Of a stretch of 64,000 nucleotides of DNA, positions 12,947 through 25,099 are shown in pieces. Position 1 is the first letter of the stretch. Every line of letters begins with the position of its first letter. The stretch comes from Paramyrothecium sp. XJ0827 (taxonomy: Eukaryota; Ascomycota; Sordariomycetes; Hypocreales; Stachybotryaceae). The position numbers were made by a program, and so were the translations under genes. Where the stretch lies: positions 1,302,001 to 1,366,000 of the forward strand of contig JAJFPB010000009.1 of assembly GCA_020881915.1 (NCBI GenBank), read 5' to 3'. The notes below the pieces were generated by a model. That model did no database searches and was not told the DNA's origin. It saw only the letters and a list, made by a program, of their open reading frames with translations.

Positions 12947-13838
12947 CTAGGCGACAGGGGCAATGGGGGCAACGGGGGCAGCAGGGACGTTGGTCAGGTC
13001 GACCTCGGGGGCGATCTCGCCGCCCGTGTTCTTCTGAGGGCAGTCGCGGGAGATGTGACCGGCCTCGCCGCACTGGTAGCAGGTCTTGCCAGCAGTGTTG
13101 AGAGGACCGCCGTTGGGGGCGGTGCAGTCGCGGGAGATGTGGCCAAGCTTGCCGCAAGCATAGCACTTCATGGCCTGAGCCTGGCAATCACGGGCGAAGT
13201 GGTTAGGGCCGCCACACTTGTAGCAGGTAGCGGGGCGAGGACCACCGGCGAAGCCGCCACGGCCTCCGAAGCCGCCAGCGTAGCCACCACGTCCAATGGG
13301 GCCGCCACGACCAAGGGCACCAGGTCCAACAGGGTTGGGGCAGGCACGCTATCAAGAGGTTGTTAGCTTCCTGTTGGGGCTTCCTGCAGTCCTATACACT
13401 GGCTACACAGTGAAACGGGAGAACTTACGGCGAGATGACCAGGCTGGCCGCAGTTGTAGCAGCGGCCGCTGGTACCGGTACCGCTCAGACGAAGAGTCGG
13501 GCAATCGGCCTGAACATGGCCGAGTCCCTGGCAGTGGTAGCACTGCTTAGCCTCGGTCGTCCTGGGCAGGGGGCAGCCGTTGGATTCGTGGCCTTGAAGG
13601 ATAGCAAGTTAGTGAATTGGGCTCGTATCGGTGGCAGTAGTATACATACCAGGCTGCTTGCCTAAAGGAAACGTGTTAGCATCAAGTGAAAACATTCATG
13701 TGAACAGCAACTCAAAACTGTTGCACAAGGCAAGAATTGCGTACAGTTGTAGCACAGTCGCTCGGCAGAGGAGCAGACCTCGGCATAGTGGCCAACATTG
13801 CCACACTTATAGCAGGCTCGACGAGAGAGGGAGGACAT
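12947..13838 (-). CDS. GIS2: CCHC zinc-knuckle nucleic-acid-binding protein, Gis2/CNBP family
   Basis: Gis2/CNBP proteins bind single-stranded nucleic acid and mRNA and act in translation control. Exons on the minus strand are 13838-13745, 13661-13650, 13592-13429 and 13348-12947, giving 223 aa. Seven CX2CX4HX4C knuckles are visible, starting CYKCGNVGHY, CYNCKQPGHE, CYHCQGLGHV, CYNCGQPGHL, CYKCGGPNHF, CYACGKLGHI and CYQCGEAGHI. A Gly/Arg-rich RGG-type linker separates knuckles four and five, and the C-terminus is an Ala/Pro/Val tail. Exon 2 is only 12 nt (GCAAGCAGCCTG). It supplies the KQP core of knuckle two; skipping it keeps the frame but removes four residues from that knuckle. The start MSSLSRRACYKCG matches what I recall of the family in Sordariomycetes. 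The ATG is the only reasonable start. Confidence 0.93.
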
Positions 13839-16755
13839 GATGTCTGTGTAGGTATTTGACGGCTCGTCTGTACGAAACAATAATGTCAGCGTCGGCACAC
13901 ATCACATGTTCTCCGGATCGTTTCCACAAGAAATGCCCTGCCCCGGAAACCGCTTGCGAGATATGTTGCACATTGGAAAAAGCCCCGGCTTCAGCGCCAG
14001 TAGGTAGCGTCAAAGTTCATTGCTTTGCAGGTCTGGATCAACAGCGATTGTTACGATATGCGATCCGCGCTGGCCATTTCGCGCGACCGTCTGATGGGGG
14101 GACTCCAGTCGTCGCGAGCGCTGTGGCATTGTTATACGGTCGATTTGAAAGATGTTGGGCCAGGGTTGCATTCAGTCGTGACGATCTAATCGGGCCCATT
14201 CCGAGGGCCAAAGTGATGCGCAGGTTGCATGGCGCATGTGGCATGTGGCGCTTCGCGACAGCGGGCGTGCGCGACAGTGTAACGCTCAAATGCCTGGACG
14301 GCGACTCCAGACGGTATAATCCGCGTCGTTTAGGATTTATCTCCTCTTCAACGTGCAATAATTGCGGAGAACCGTGAGGTGATGGTATTGTCGGCGCGAT
14401 GCATGCGCGAGCGAACTCTGACGTTACTATAGCGCAAGCCTATACCCGAGGCCCAATGTCTTGTTGGGCGCAAATCCATAGGCGAGGAATAGCCCGCCGT
14501 TGAGCCAGTCGTGTTTTGACTATCGCACATGCAAGCGCGAGCGTCTCCAAAAAGGAGGGTGGGAAGATACACCGTGAGCCAGAGGAAATGGCTGATCGTT
14601 TGGAAGGTTGCGCAAGCGGCGAACGGGGTGGGCGAATTGGACGAGCGGTATTCCGAGGCGGGCGGCCGAGGCAGGCGTTTGTGGAAATGGAGGGACATCG
14701 GGGACAGTGGGTTGATACAGACCTGTATTTACAGCGAATCTCGAAGCTTGTGCGACGGTTTCAACAACTTCCAGCGATTACAACAACGATGTCGTCGTCC
14801 ACCAGCGATTCTCCCACGAGAGATAATGAATTTTAGAATGTAGGGAAGAAAAAAATAAAAAGGGTGGAGGGAGAAAGTGGGAGTGGAGAGGATTTGACAC
14901 CGGCGACGAGAAGGGCGACGGAGGCGGAAAATGCAGACAGTGCTGGTGTGCTGGTGCTGTGAGGGAAGGGAAGGGCTACCTGCCCACTATCAGGAAGGGT
15001 ACATGTGAAGCAGGTTCCCCGCCGCCCGGGAAGTACGTGATCTCCAGCCTAGCTTCATCATGGGAACAGCGCGATTATACCTCAAGGATACTAGATATCT
15101 CGTGGACAGAGAGTACACCAGAAGGTAGCGACTAGGTCAAGACTGCCCTACCTTGGGGGCTTAGCGCGAGTTCATCAGAGGTACTACACGGTACCCGCAT
15201 CGCCACCAGTGTATCTCATGGCCGGGTACCTTACCTGATGCTCTGGAGCGCCTAGTCGTCCGCCTGTCATTACAGCACAGAGCCCAGACCATCGCACTCG
15301 TTCTGGAGTGGGCTTGGGAGGGGAAGGGGAGGGAGGGGGCGGGGGAAGCGAAAGCACCACGCGCTGCGGTACATATCGAATTGACTGTTATGCACTGTCC
15401 CTGTGCCCTCGCCCTCTAGCCTGTTGGTAGGGTGCCCTACTGCAATCGAGGCCCCATCGCAGCGTCTGTTGGCCCAATTGCGCGGGCGCTCCTGTGCCCA
15501 ACTCGGCTAAGGCAAGCCTCTGCTTTCCCCTCCAACCAGGGTCAGGCAAGGGCATATCAAGGGACAAGGGATGGGATGGAGTCGGAGGGGGGCCCTAGAT
15601 GAGTGAGGGGACAGATAATCGTCAAAAGGAGGAAGAGAGGAGGAGGAGGCGGCGGCGGCGGCACAAAGCTCGGCCAAGTAAATGAATGAATTAACGGCCG
15701 AACTGACGGGGATCACCACTAGTTCGGACGAGTTCCTGTCCCCTCGTTCATCTGCGAGACATCCATAAACGGGCCAAGCTCTTCGACCGCACCGAGCACG
15801 TTGTCTGGCTCCAGGCTCCACACTACTGTAATCACGTTGTCCGCATCTGCCATTTAACGTTCTAACGCCTCCTAACGAAAAAGGTTCACGAAACCGCCGC
15901 CGAGACGGTAGTGGCGGTATACGTTTGGCACGAAACATCTCACTAAAGCTGCTAAGCATCTGCAGTATCTGCCACAATCTGGTAAGATTACTCGAGCTAC
16001 AATATGAAGTCACGAGGGCATGCCCAGGTTGGGCTGGGCTGCATCGTGATGTTGGTCCCCTGTCTTATCGTGGCCCTTATTCATCCCCGAGTGGTGTCGC
16101 CTGAATTCAAGCCAACAGCAAGCCTGCGTGGATCCTTATCCATGCTTTTCGCCTACTGGAGACGACATTCTGATACGTACCTTACCTACGAGCTTTTTGG
16201 CACCCAAGTAAGTTTAAGTCGACCACTATGGCCTCGGTAACATTCTTCGCACTTGTAAAGAGGCGCACCACTTCCCATGATGATTCCAGTATTTCTGTGC
16301 GCATGCTCTGTGGAACATCTTGAAGCAACTTTGTTTCTATGGAAAAGTCGCAACCCATGCTCATTTCATCGAACGCTCATACCAAAGTCAAAGCCTTTGC
16401 GTAAAAATCCGCAACACCACAAAAAACTCCAGCATCATGCTATGCGAGCTGCCCTTGAACCCAATGAAATGTGCATGTGAGTGCCATCTCCCAAGTGTTG
16501 GTTTTTCCTTGGCTGCAAAGAGTGAACCCAAGAGAAAAATAACATGGGTTGACCTCCAATAGTGTGCTAAGCCTTGTCCACTTACAGCTGTCTAGCTTCT
16601 CCGATTAGGCAGGTCATGTCTGCTCTTCTTGTGCCTCTCAACCAAGAGATATTGTTCCTCTTGTCGTCGTAGATGCATCACATCGTCATGAGGGTAATAT
16701 CTTCCTGCATCCTATGCCAAGACAATGTGCCTGTCTACCTGCGCTAGCCTTTCTC
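13839..16755. other. Long intergenic region, no supported gene
   Basis: This is upstream of the CCHC gene and downstream of the PPxY protein gene. It holds purine-rich tracts (about 14850-14960 and 15310-15350) and GGTACC-type words near 15190 and 15226. The longest frame, 168 codons at 15507-16013 minus, has no family resemblance and ends in low-complexity sequence. I see no tRNA or repeat. Confidence 0.5.
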
Positions 16756-18054
16756 CTACCACGTCGGCCTTTGAGCTGTGCGTCCAGCTTCCGAAGGATG
16801 TATAGGCATTGTTGTTTCGACCGTTGCTAGCACTGTGCTTCGCGGCGCCGCATCGACAACGTAGGATACACCGTCCTCCGATGCGTATGAGGGCGGCCGG
16901 GAACCCACGATACCCTCGGGCAGTGATGGTATGATATTTGCAGGATCATTGCGTTGCCAGAACAGTCTATTCGGGTCGACGCGCTGGATTGCTCGTCAGC
17001 ATTTTCATTTCTTGTGCCTGTACTGGCTCTCGTTGACTTACCACACTCTCGCGCCATAACCCATACGCTGGCGGCGTAGGCTTGTGCGATTCGCCCTCGC
17101 TTACCGCCGCCTCCTCGTCACGCGCCAGAACAACTCGGATGGGCTGGCTTGGAATGGCATAACCACTACTGCCGGGTTGGGTCGAACGTGATCCTGCGCT
17201 TGGCGCAGGGCGCCCTCCTCGCACAACTAGTAAGCAGAGCCTTAAGAGGCTGTAGCAGAAGAACACAGTGGCGAGTAGGATGATGAGCATCAGCATAATG
17301 GTTTGTTCGCCCGTGTTCAACGTGTTGCTGGCAGCCAGGCCAAGATCTGTAGCGTATGGTCAACACCTGCACATCCCCCAACGTCCAATATGCTTTACTT
17401 ACACACTGCCAACAAGATTCCGAAGAACAGTCCCGACACCAAGCACCGCAGAATCAGCGATCTAATGCGTCGGGATGGTACCCATGGTAGGCAGCCGAGG
17501 AAGCGCTTCGGCTTGTTGTGCGAGGCCCCTTCATTCAGCGGTTCCCGATTCTGCCTATTCCTCCGCCGCTGTCTGCCATCCTCGGCCAATTGGGCAAGGT
17601 GGACGTCTGCCGGGTCCGGGGAGTTCAGTCTTGTGGTATTGGTGCGGCCAGACTCTCGTGGTTGCGATGGTGTAGGGCGCGCAAGATGCGGTGAATTGGT
17701 CGCGTCTCGTTGGACCTGTCCACGAGATAATATTTGACCTAGACTGGGCAATTTGAAGCGATGAGGCCGTGGTATTCTGGAGCCGAATTCGGGGGATTTT
17801 GGCGTTTCATCCTCGCCCCCGTCGTTCATCCGTTGCGGTTCATTTCTACGGCCAAGGAGGTTTGGCAGGTTGAGTTGGCCTGTCGTGGTTCGGGCTGGTT
17901 GAGGCTGGTTGCTTTCCAGATCTCGATCCAAAGGAGCTGTGGAATTGCCCGCAGGGCGATGAGCGTCCGCTTCTCTTTCTGATCTCGCCCGTCTGAGAAG
18001 ATCTGTCCTCAGTCTCTCCATAGTTTCCATGCCCTGCGACGTCATTGGTGCCAT
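16756..18054 (-). CDS. Two-pass membrane protein with two PPxY motifs
   Basis: Exons on the minus strand are 18054-17403, 17346-17042 and 16983-16756, giving 394 aa. Intron 1 has donor gtaagt and acceptor tacag; intron 2 is 58 nt with gtaagt, a gctgac branch point and acceptor tccag. Placing the second acceptor there gives RVDPNRLFWQRND, which fits the conserved context I recall for this fungal family; a later cryptic acceptor would give a stop. Residues 1 to about 195 are polar and basic. Two hydrophobic helices lie near residues 200-224 and 233-258. The tail carries PPAY (about 309-312) and PPSY (about 349-352). PPxY is the binding motif for WW domains of Rsp5/Nedd4 ubiquitin ligases, so an arrestin-like or adaptor role in ubiquitin sorting is possible, but this is inference. 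Not characterised to my knowledge. Confidence 0.85.
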
Positions 18055-19813
18055 GAAGCCTCGCTCGAGATGACCATGCCGTTGGCGAGAAGTGCTATAT
18101 AACAGTTTACTCGTTAGGGGAGGATCCTGCTATCGTCAAGAAGCCAGCCTGACTATATCAGCTGGTACCACGCCCTTCAATCGTTACGCCAAGGCTGCGA
18201 ATCGTTGATGCTGAGGGCGGCACGGATCCAATGTCTGATCGACCAAACCAGGGAGCGACGTCGTAAATCTCAATAGCAATGATTGAACGAGAGCTGCCAG
18301 AGCCACTGCGAATCAGGGAATTACAAGAAGTAGAAGAGCAAGACAAAGAAAAGCAAACAGGGACGACAAGAAGAAAGGAAAATCAGGCAATACACGATAT
18401 TGGGCTGAAAAGATGGAGGTGTTGGAAGAAGCAAAAGTAGAAGATGCGAATGACCGAGCTCTCCAATAACCCGGACGGACTATCGTGCGCTACGGGCACC
18501 TGGGCTGCGCGCTGCGCGCTGCAATTCTACCTCAAAGGCAACGGGTGCAGGACCGGCTGGACCATGGGTTCTTTCTCCAGTTCCAAACAGCCCTGGCGTG
18601 CAGGGGAAGGGGGGGTCACTTTCTAACAGGGCGGTACCCAATGAGACGCCTGATTTTCCATTTACTGGCTGAAAGAAGGGGGAGGGGGCTGAACAGTTGT
18701 GCAGAATCACTTGTAAATGATTCAGGATTGGCTGGCTAGTCGAGCCTCTGTCTGTCCTCTGACGGTTCAATCGTTGCAGGTTTGCCCTCAAACCGGCCGT
18801 CATGAAACAGGGGGTTCGTCGCCTGAAAGCTGGGGTGGTGGTTGTTTCACATCGCAAATACAATATTAACTCAGGTAGCTCGCCGTCAACCAATACCTTA
18901 CCGTAAGAGGGTTGCAGGCGCCACACTTAGGACAGGGGCAACACCACCCTTTAGCACCACTTAATGCACAGTTGTACTACTCGTGACGCAAGGCGTCGAA
19001 CTCAACGAAATGCCCCTTCTAATGGTGAACGAGGAGCCAGCGCTCCGGGGATTAGGTTCGTGTGCAGAGAATTGGTGTCAACCGCCGAATCAATTTGACT
19101 ATGCTACTTTCAAAGTATTTGATGCCTCTGCCAGTTGTCCTCGGAGCAACAGTACTTAGGTAGTGATGGTTTTCTGCTCTTCTTCTAGCGCCAGCAACCC
19201 CCCTCCTGCGACGTTTCTTCGAACAGATCAAGACTACGGCTTCGAGAGGCGCCATATCGGGCACACCAAACGCTGGTATGACGCAAACACGCTTGCTCAT
19301 TATACGCCTTACTCGCTGTCAATGGGTATACGGGCTGTCGAGGACAACCTCTGCTCGACCAGCTTACAGCCATTCCGTCTATCGTACAAACGCCATCCCT
19401 TTGCAGTATTGCACCTGTGGCTTAAGCGAGGGATAGCGGTTACCAGACACAGCTGGGCGTCCTAGACCACGTAAGAAGTAACCTCCTCCCCCAATCACTG
19501 CTGTGCCACGAAATGTATCGCGTGGCTTGCACATGCCGATGATCCCCTCATCAGATCCACGAACACAAGCATAGCGGTTTCGCGACCGAGCCATGGCCAC
19601 ACGCGAATCTGGGTGATCGGGTGGATCACGCTATCTTGTTTATGTTTGAGGGATCCCACATGTTCGAGTGCCAATCAAATCAAGTTCTGCGCCGTTGTGA
19701 ACCGGGAGGGTGAGGTTCCTCGCTGGCATGAGTCATCTCTGAATACCGTATCACCAATTATGCTCCGAAACATGCGGCCGGGGCTCAACCCGATGCTAGC
19801 CTTCGGCTGCGCC
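18055..19813. other. Intergenic region, no supported gene
   Basis: This lies between the start of the PPxY protein gene and the 3' end of the WD40 gene, both on the minus strand. A minus frame of 148 codons at 18480-18926 has no recognisable features. A poly-purine stretch occurs at about 18300-18390, consistent with a CT-rich 5' leader for the downstream minus-strand gene. Confidence 0.5.
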
Positions 19814-21042
19814 TCATTTCAACTCTCCCAGAAGCATCGTGCGATCTGAAGACGCCGAAAGCACTATGACAGTCAGCTCGTAAAGTCCTTGATCTCCGCG
19901 ACACGGAACAAGGCGAATATTGACTCACAGATTGGCTCCTTTCCAGGCGCAAACTCAGCGCAGTTGACCGTGCCTTTGTGTCCTGGGAGCTTATAAAGAA
20001 GCTTTCCCGTTTCGTTAGACCATACGATTACTGTGCCATCTCCCGACGCAGCAGCCACTCTCTTGCCGGCTGAGTCCCAGCTGGCACTAGGGAGATTCTT
20101 GTCAAGTCCAACAGTTGCTCCATCAAACGTGCGGATATGTCGTTCGGTTGGCGCAAATGGTCGTATGTCCCATGTCCTCACTGTCGAGTCCATGGCGTAT
20201 GACAGGAGAGACTGAGAATCCGGAGACACCCTCAGCGAAGTGACCGTGTCAGAGTGGCCAAGCATTGAGTAAACAACTGCCTTCTTCCTCAGATCCCACA
20301 CGCGTATATCATTATCGATGCCACCCGAGTACAGTTCGTTACCCGCGGGGGACATGGCGAGCGCGGTAATGGGAAATTCGGTTTGGATGTAATCGACGGC
20401 GTGCTTCGAGCGGGGGTCCCAAATACCAATCGTCGAGTCATCGCTTCCGCTAATAAGGAGCTCTTCACCTCGCCTGCTAACGTCCACTGTGTTGATAATC
20501 TCTTCATGTCCAACATATCGTCGTATACGTGTGCCGGACGTGAGATCCCAGCTGGCAAGATGCATATCTGCGGATGCCGAGTATAGGATCTCAGAGTCTC
20601 GTGACCACTGCAGGTCCAAGATTGCGCCTTTGTGTCCGTTGAGGAGGCCGTAGTTTTCACAGTCGCCGTATGTTCGCCAAAGCACTAAGTAAAGTCAGCC
20701 CGACTGTCTTCAGCCAAATTGCACGTTTTCATACTGATGCTCCTATCCATGGACCCTGAAGCTATCAGGTTGCCGGTGAGATCAAACTTGGCAGCGAAGA
20801 TTTCGCCAGAATGCCCTGACAGTTCCATAACGGGCGCTTGAAGCGCACTTGTCCGGGGGGCGCCCTGAAGGCCGTCAGCTACGTCCGGATAAAAAATTCA
20901 TCATATTTACCCCATGAATCAAAGCATTGCTCGATGCGTTAAGGCGTGCCAGTGCCCCCTCGGAAGTAGTTGTGTTTTGGCGCTTCACGAGCATTTGCGA
21001 ATAGCCTGGGTCATCGTCGGCTGGGCGTTTCTCTGCAGACAT
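19814..21042 (-). CDS. cwf17: U5 snRNP WD40 protein (Cwf17 / SNRNP40 homologue)
   Basis: This protein is a WD40 propeller that sits next to Prp8 in the U5 snRNP and the active spliceosome. Exons on the minus strand are 21042-20911, 20864-20735, 20684-19929 and 19863-19814, giving 355 aa. Introns are 46, 50 and 65 nt. Family hallmarks are LQAPVMELSGHSGEIF at the first repeat, WRTYGDCENY before the second, and WD-type endings such as LASWDL, IGIWDP, IRVWDL, VRTWDI and VIVWSN. The last exon is only 50 nt; using it restores the seventh blade ending (SASSDRT..LGELK), whereas reading through the third intron gives an unrelated tail. The N-terminus (MSAEKRPADDDPG) is short and charged, as in relatives. 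It is divergent from BET3 with 411 bp between the start codons. Confidence 0.93.
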
Positions 21043-21453
21043 GATGAGCTGGCTGTTTTTTAATTTCCAAGATTGAACAAATAGGACTTTGCGCAGGATA
21101 AACAATGTCAGAAGTCTCTACTCGTCTTATGAGAAAGGCGATTGAAATTCAAGCAATCCGTTCGTTGCTGAAATATTGACCCAAATGTGGTACCTCCAAG
21201 CCTGTAGTAGCTCCGTCGCGCAGGCATCTGGGCAGCACGCGAGTTCGGTCCGACTATTTTCCCCAAGGCAATCGAACTCTCCGTCGGAGCTGCTTGCCGG
21301 AGCTCTTCACAAGCGCCACGCCCCCTACTAAGTTCACGTAAGGACGGCAACTGGAAGAACATCTTGCGATTCTCTTTACCTCCATCCCCGAAGCCAAAGC
21401 CAAAGCTCCAGCACATTCGTCAGCCCCCTGTTCGGGCTTCCGAACCTGATAAG
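21043..21453. promoter_or_regulatory. Shared divergent promoter region of cwf17 and BET3
   Basis: The 411 bp between the two start codons must hold the core promoters and leaders of both genes. I see no clear TATA box. Confidence 0.6.
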
Positions 21454-22192
21454 ATGGCTTCCAGCAAAGCGTCCCGCGTAGGAGAGGAGTCGGTTGCCCT
21501 TTGGTTCGCAATTGTTTATAGCTAACCATAGAATAGGATATGGAAGTAAGCTGAGCATGCCTAACCTTGCGCATCTTCTAGAAGCTCACCTGGAGGATCA
21601 CAGGACTCGCATCGATAAGGTCAACGCCGAACTCGTGACCTTGACATACGGCACCATTGTAGCACAGCTTTGCAAGGACTACGAGAGCGACTATGCCGAG
21701 GTCAACCGGCAACTGGACAAGATGGGCTACAACATTGGCCTACGATTAATAGAGGACTACCTCGCAAAGTCAAACACCATGAAACGGTGCGCCAATTTCC
21801 GCGAAACGGCCGAAATGATAGCAAGGGTATGGATGCCATGGTTTCCATTTGGACTAAGCCTCGCTAATCCGCTACCAAAGGTCGGCTTCAAGATCTTCCT
21901 GAACATCACGCCGCAGGTGATCAACTGGACAAGTGACAACAACCAGTTTTCTTTGATTATTGACGAAAATCCCTTCGCCGATTTTGTGGAGCTACCAGAC
22001 GACGGCAGGGCACAGGATGAACTCTGGTATTCAAATATCTTGTGTGGTGTCCTCAGGGGTGCTCTGGAAATGGTGCAGATGCAAGTGGAAGCCCATTTTG
22101 TGAGTGACGTGTTACGAGGCAACGACACTACGGAGATGAGAGTGTCTTTGATCCGTTACATCGACGACGAGATGCCCCCTGAGGATGACTGA
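21454..22192 (+). CDS. BET3: TRAPP complex core subunit Bet3 (TRAPPC3)
   Basis: Bet3 is the core subunit of TRAPP, the exchange factor for Ypt1/Rab1 that tethers ER-derived vesicles at the Golgi. Exons are 21454-21488, 21537-21545, 21604-21826 and 21881-22192, giving 192 aa. The assembled start reads MASSKASRVGEEIWKTRIDKV, which is the family N-terminus; a simple open frame from 21494 would give an unrelated start. Exon 2 is only 9 nt (GATATGGAA), flanked by tag and gtaagc. Intron 1 has an unusual gtcggt donor but a good gctaacc branch point; intron 2 is 58 nt and intron 3 is 54 nt. Conserved blocks are ELVTLTYGTIVAQLC (the Cys is the acylated position in Bet3), QLDKMGYNIG, CANFRETAEMI, NPFADFVELP and the end RYIDDEMPPEDD. 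Confidence 0.93.
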
Positions 22193-25099
22193 GGCTCTTC
22201 GCCTAGAAGCAAGCAAGACGAGCATCGGCCTATCATGACGCAGCGCTTAAATATGCTAACAGTATAAGGTAGTCATGTCACCTGTACTGTAGATATGCCC
22301 TATTGCAGGGTACGGGGTTGGCTACAAGACTCCATCAAGAGGACGTGCTCACTTGGCTTGGCTCTGGTTGCTTACGATCGGAATGCAGATTTGCCGCGAT
22401 GACAACAGGCGGTCAATCCCTACTACCATCGCAGCCTTGGCGATAAATGTGCAGTGAGCGCATGGCATCACCACGAGGTTTATCAATGCTTGATCACTGT
22501 AGTAGCCTTTTCCATGGCAACAATGCAGATGAAGAGCTTGATGCCTGGTATATGGATCAGGATGATATTGGTCGCCCCCTCTGCCTCAGGATGCCCTCTC
22601 AACTCCGACTCGGTTACATTTGGGTGGTAGCAAGAGTATTTGGGTGCCTAATGAGGCTTTGTCTAACACGGATGACATCTCCAGCTTGTGTTTGGGATTT
22701 TTGTACGAAATCACTTGTTCATTTGCAATGTTGTGCAATAACTCCCAAGGTAGTGCAAACAGCCGGTGCAGGTATATACTGTTCTCGTCTATTCTTCGTG
22801 GCTGGTAGAGCAATGCAAAGGATCTGGAAATACCTGCCATTGCAGGCCGATATGCGAAGGCTTCCGACGATGCAACCGACAAAATCCAACAAAATGATCA
22901 GGGGTCCTTGTTCGTTCGGAGCCCACGTTACATTGGCGGCTTCTAGAATATTGGGAAGATGACATCAATGCAAGGTACCTTGCGCTAACCAGCCCTATTC
23001 GTGACACGAAAGATAATGGAAATGTGATACCTGACCTGAGCTCAGAAAACGGCAGGATTCGAATTGTGGTTGAGTAGCAAGCTTCCCACCAATCTCCGCT
23101 GCCCGGGGCGTCTTGGAACTCCATTGTACCCATGTTTTCCAGAGGCCTAGACCACCGGAGGCTGACTTGATAGGCTTGATATGTTGCGATGGGGTGGAGA
23201 GTTGAAGTAGACTAGAGTCTAACGACCCCGTCTCCATCGTTTTGTGTGCCTCAGGCATTAACGGATCTCCGGACGGGCCCAGAATTACGCATCCAGTCTG
23301 AGGGATACGCTGCTGTGCCATCCAAGTGGGATCCAGGGGCTTCGCCCCTCCCAGCTTTCGGTTCAGACAGCTCCCCCCGCCTCCCCAGGTTCATGTCCAT
23401 CGTTCCCTGGGCCTTTATGCTTGCGCTTTCATACCGAAAACATCTTGGGCCGTAAAGTACTGTACTGTCTGGTAGATGCTTGGACCACAATTTCTGTCCA
23501 CATCCTCCAGCAGAATCGATTCCTGCACTCTGTTGCCAATTTAGTCATTGCCATTAATACAAAATGATGCTGTTATTTCTCATGGTTCTTGACTGGGAGA
23601 CCCGAGAAACTGAAGACTTGCTTTATTTTTCTCTATCTTTCTATCTTTCGTTGAGCCTTGGGCTGCCATTTTGTATCCCCAAGACGAGGTACCTTCCCGT
23701 AGGTACCTTAGCTTGCATGCCTACAGTGAGTTACAGTGAGAAAGGCCTAGAGGGCCTTTCACTCCCGCTGCACGGGCGACCCAAAAGCATCCACCTCCCG
23801 CCCGTGGCCCCATTTACTCTCCATGGCCAGGGTACTTAGTGTCTGGATAAGGCTAGGATAGTAACTTGATGGTGCTGAAACCTGGCAGGTCCTGTGCGGT
23901 CATGGATGGGATTTGTTAACAGATACCGCATGCAAGGTACCGGCAGTATTGGAAACTCTCCTACGAGGAACTTGAGGTGCTGTACCATGTCGTACTTCCC
24001 TACCATCGTCCCGCCCACCACCACCTTGCCTGAACTATGGCCCCTTCCTTCTTCTTCTTCTTTTAATCCTTCTGTTTGCGAAGACGGACAATTTCTCCCG
24101 TCGCAGCAACAGCCTCAATTCTACCGAATGCCCATTGCGAACAACCGTCTGCACGGCCCAGCGCGCGAGTGCTGACTCTCTTTGCGCAGTCAAGACGCAT
24201 GCCAACAGTGTCTCGAGCGTCGCAGCCAGCGTATACCTTACTTCAGGTGTACATACAAACCCACCGGCACTGCTCTTCTACCTAGCAAGGCGCCTACCTC
24301 CTGTGGTATTCCCCAAGTTGGACGGTGGTTCCCACGTAAAGCAGGTGTGTACCGATCCATTTGCGCACGCAGCGCCACCACCCCGTCTACGCAGGCTGCT
24401 CTCGCATTGCTTCGCACAAACATTGCTTTTGCTTTTGCTGTTGATGCTTTTTTTTCTTTCAAGGTCGCTGACGCTGATGGTGGCCACAAGGCAGTGAGAT
24501 TGCTCGGTTGGGTCTCGTGGTGTGGTGTGCCTGTTTGCTCGCCCTGGGTGGTGGTGCGCTTTGCCTTCGCCTCTGCCTCGCGCTCTCCCCATCCACCCAG
24601 CCACTCTACTCTACTGCTCTCTACGCCTGACTAGTCTCTCATTTCTCTCAACTTCCAAAAATCCGCGACATACCCAATCCAACAACCCGTCATCCGCCAT
24701 CTCGCCATCCGCCTTCCTGCCATCATCCAACCCCTTCGGTCGCATCATCATTGCCGCATTTCGCTTCTGCTCGACCTTTTCTCTTCCTTTGACACTGTAG
24801 TCATTTAGTGTTTGCCTACCGCTTGTTTTTTCCTCGAGCATCCGCCGCCTTCTCTGACCCCCCCTTGTTGGACGCCCACATCCTGTCCCGCCATTCCCGC
24901 CTGGTCTTCGTTAAGACTCTGACATCTCACCGCGTCTGACGATTATTTCTTACGAAGACTCATTCTTGCTTCATATTAACACGTCGTCGGCTGCCTCGTA
25001 GCGCTCCCCGCGTGGTAGCCCTTTAGAGCGGCTGACCTGGGAAAGCACCCGAGCGCGTCGGCCAACACCACTTCCTCGTCACTTGCAAATTTGTGCGAC
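22193..25099. other. Long intergenic region and leader of the LisH gene
   Basis: No gene is supported. A 171-codon plus frame at 22447-22962 has no family resemblance. AGGTACCT palindromes occur at 22973, 23687 and 23701. From about 24040 onward the plus strand is strongly C/T-rich and contains several upstream ATGs, typical of a long promoter plus 5' leader for the regulator that starts at 25100. Confidence 0.55.

Noticed and set aside
15507..16013. A 168-codon minus-strand frame
   Set aside because: It contains low-complexity Ala/Ser runs from a GGC/GGA repeat and no conserved phrase.
22447..22962. A 171-codon plus-strand frame starting with ATG
   Set aside because: Cys/Met/Arg-rich composition without domains, in a gene-poor leader region; probably chance.
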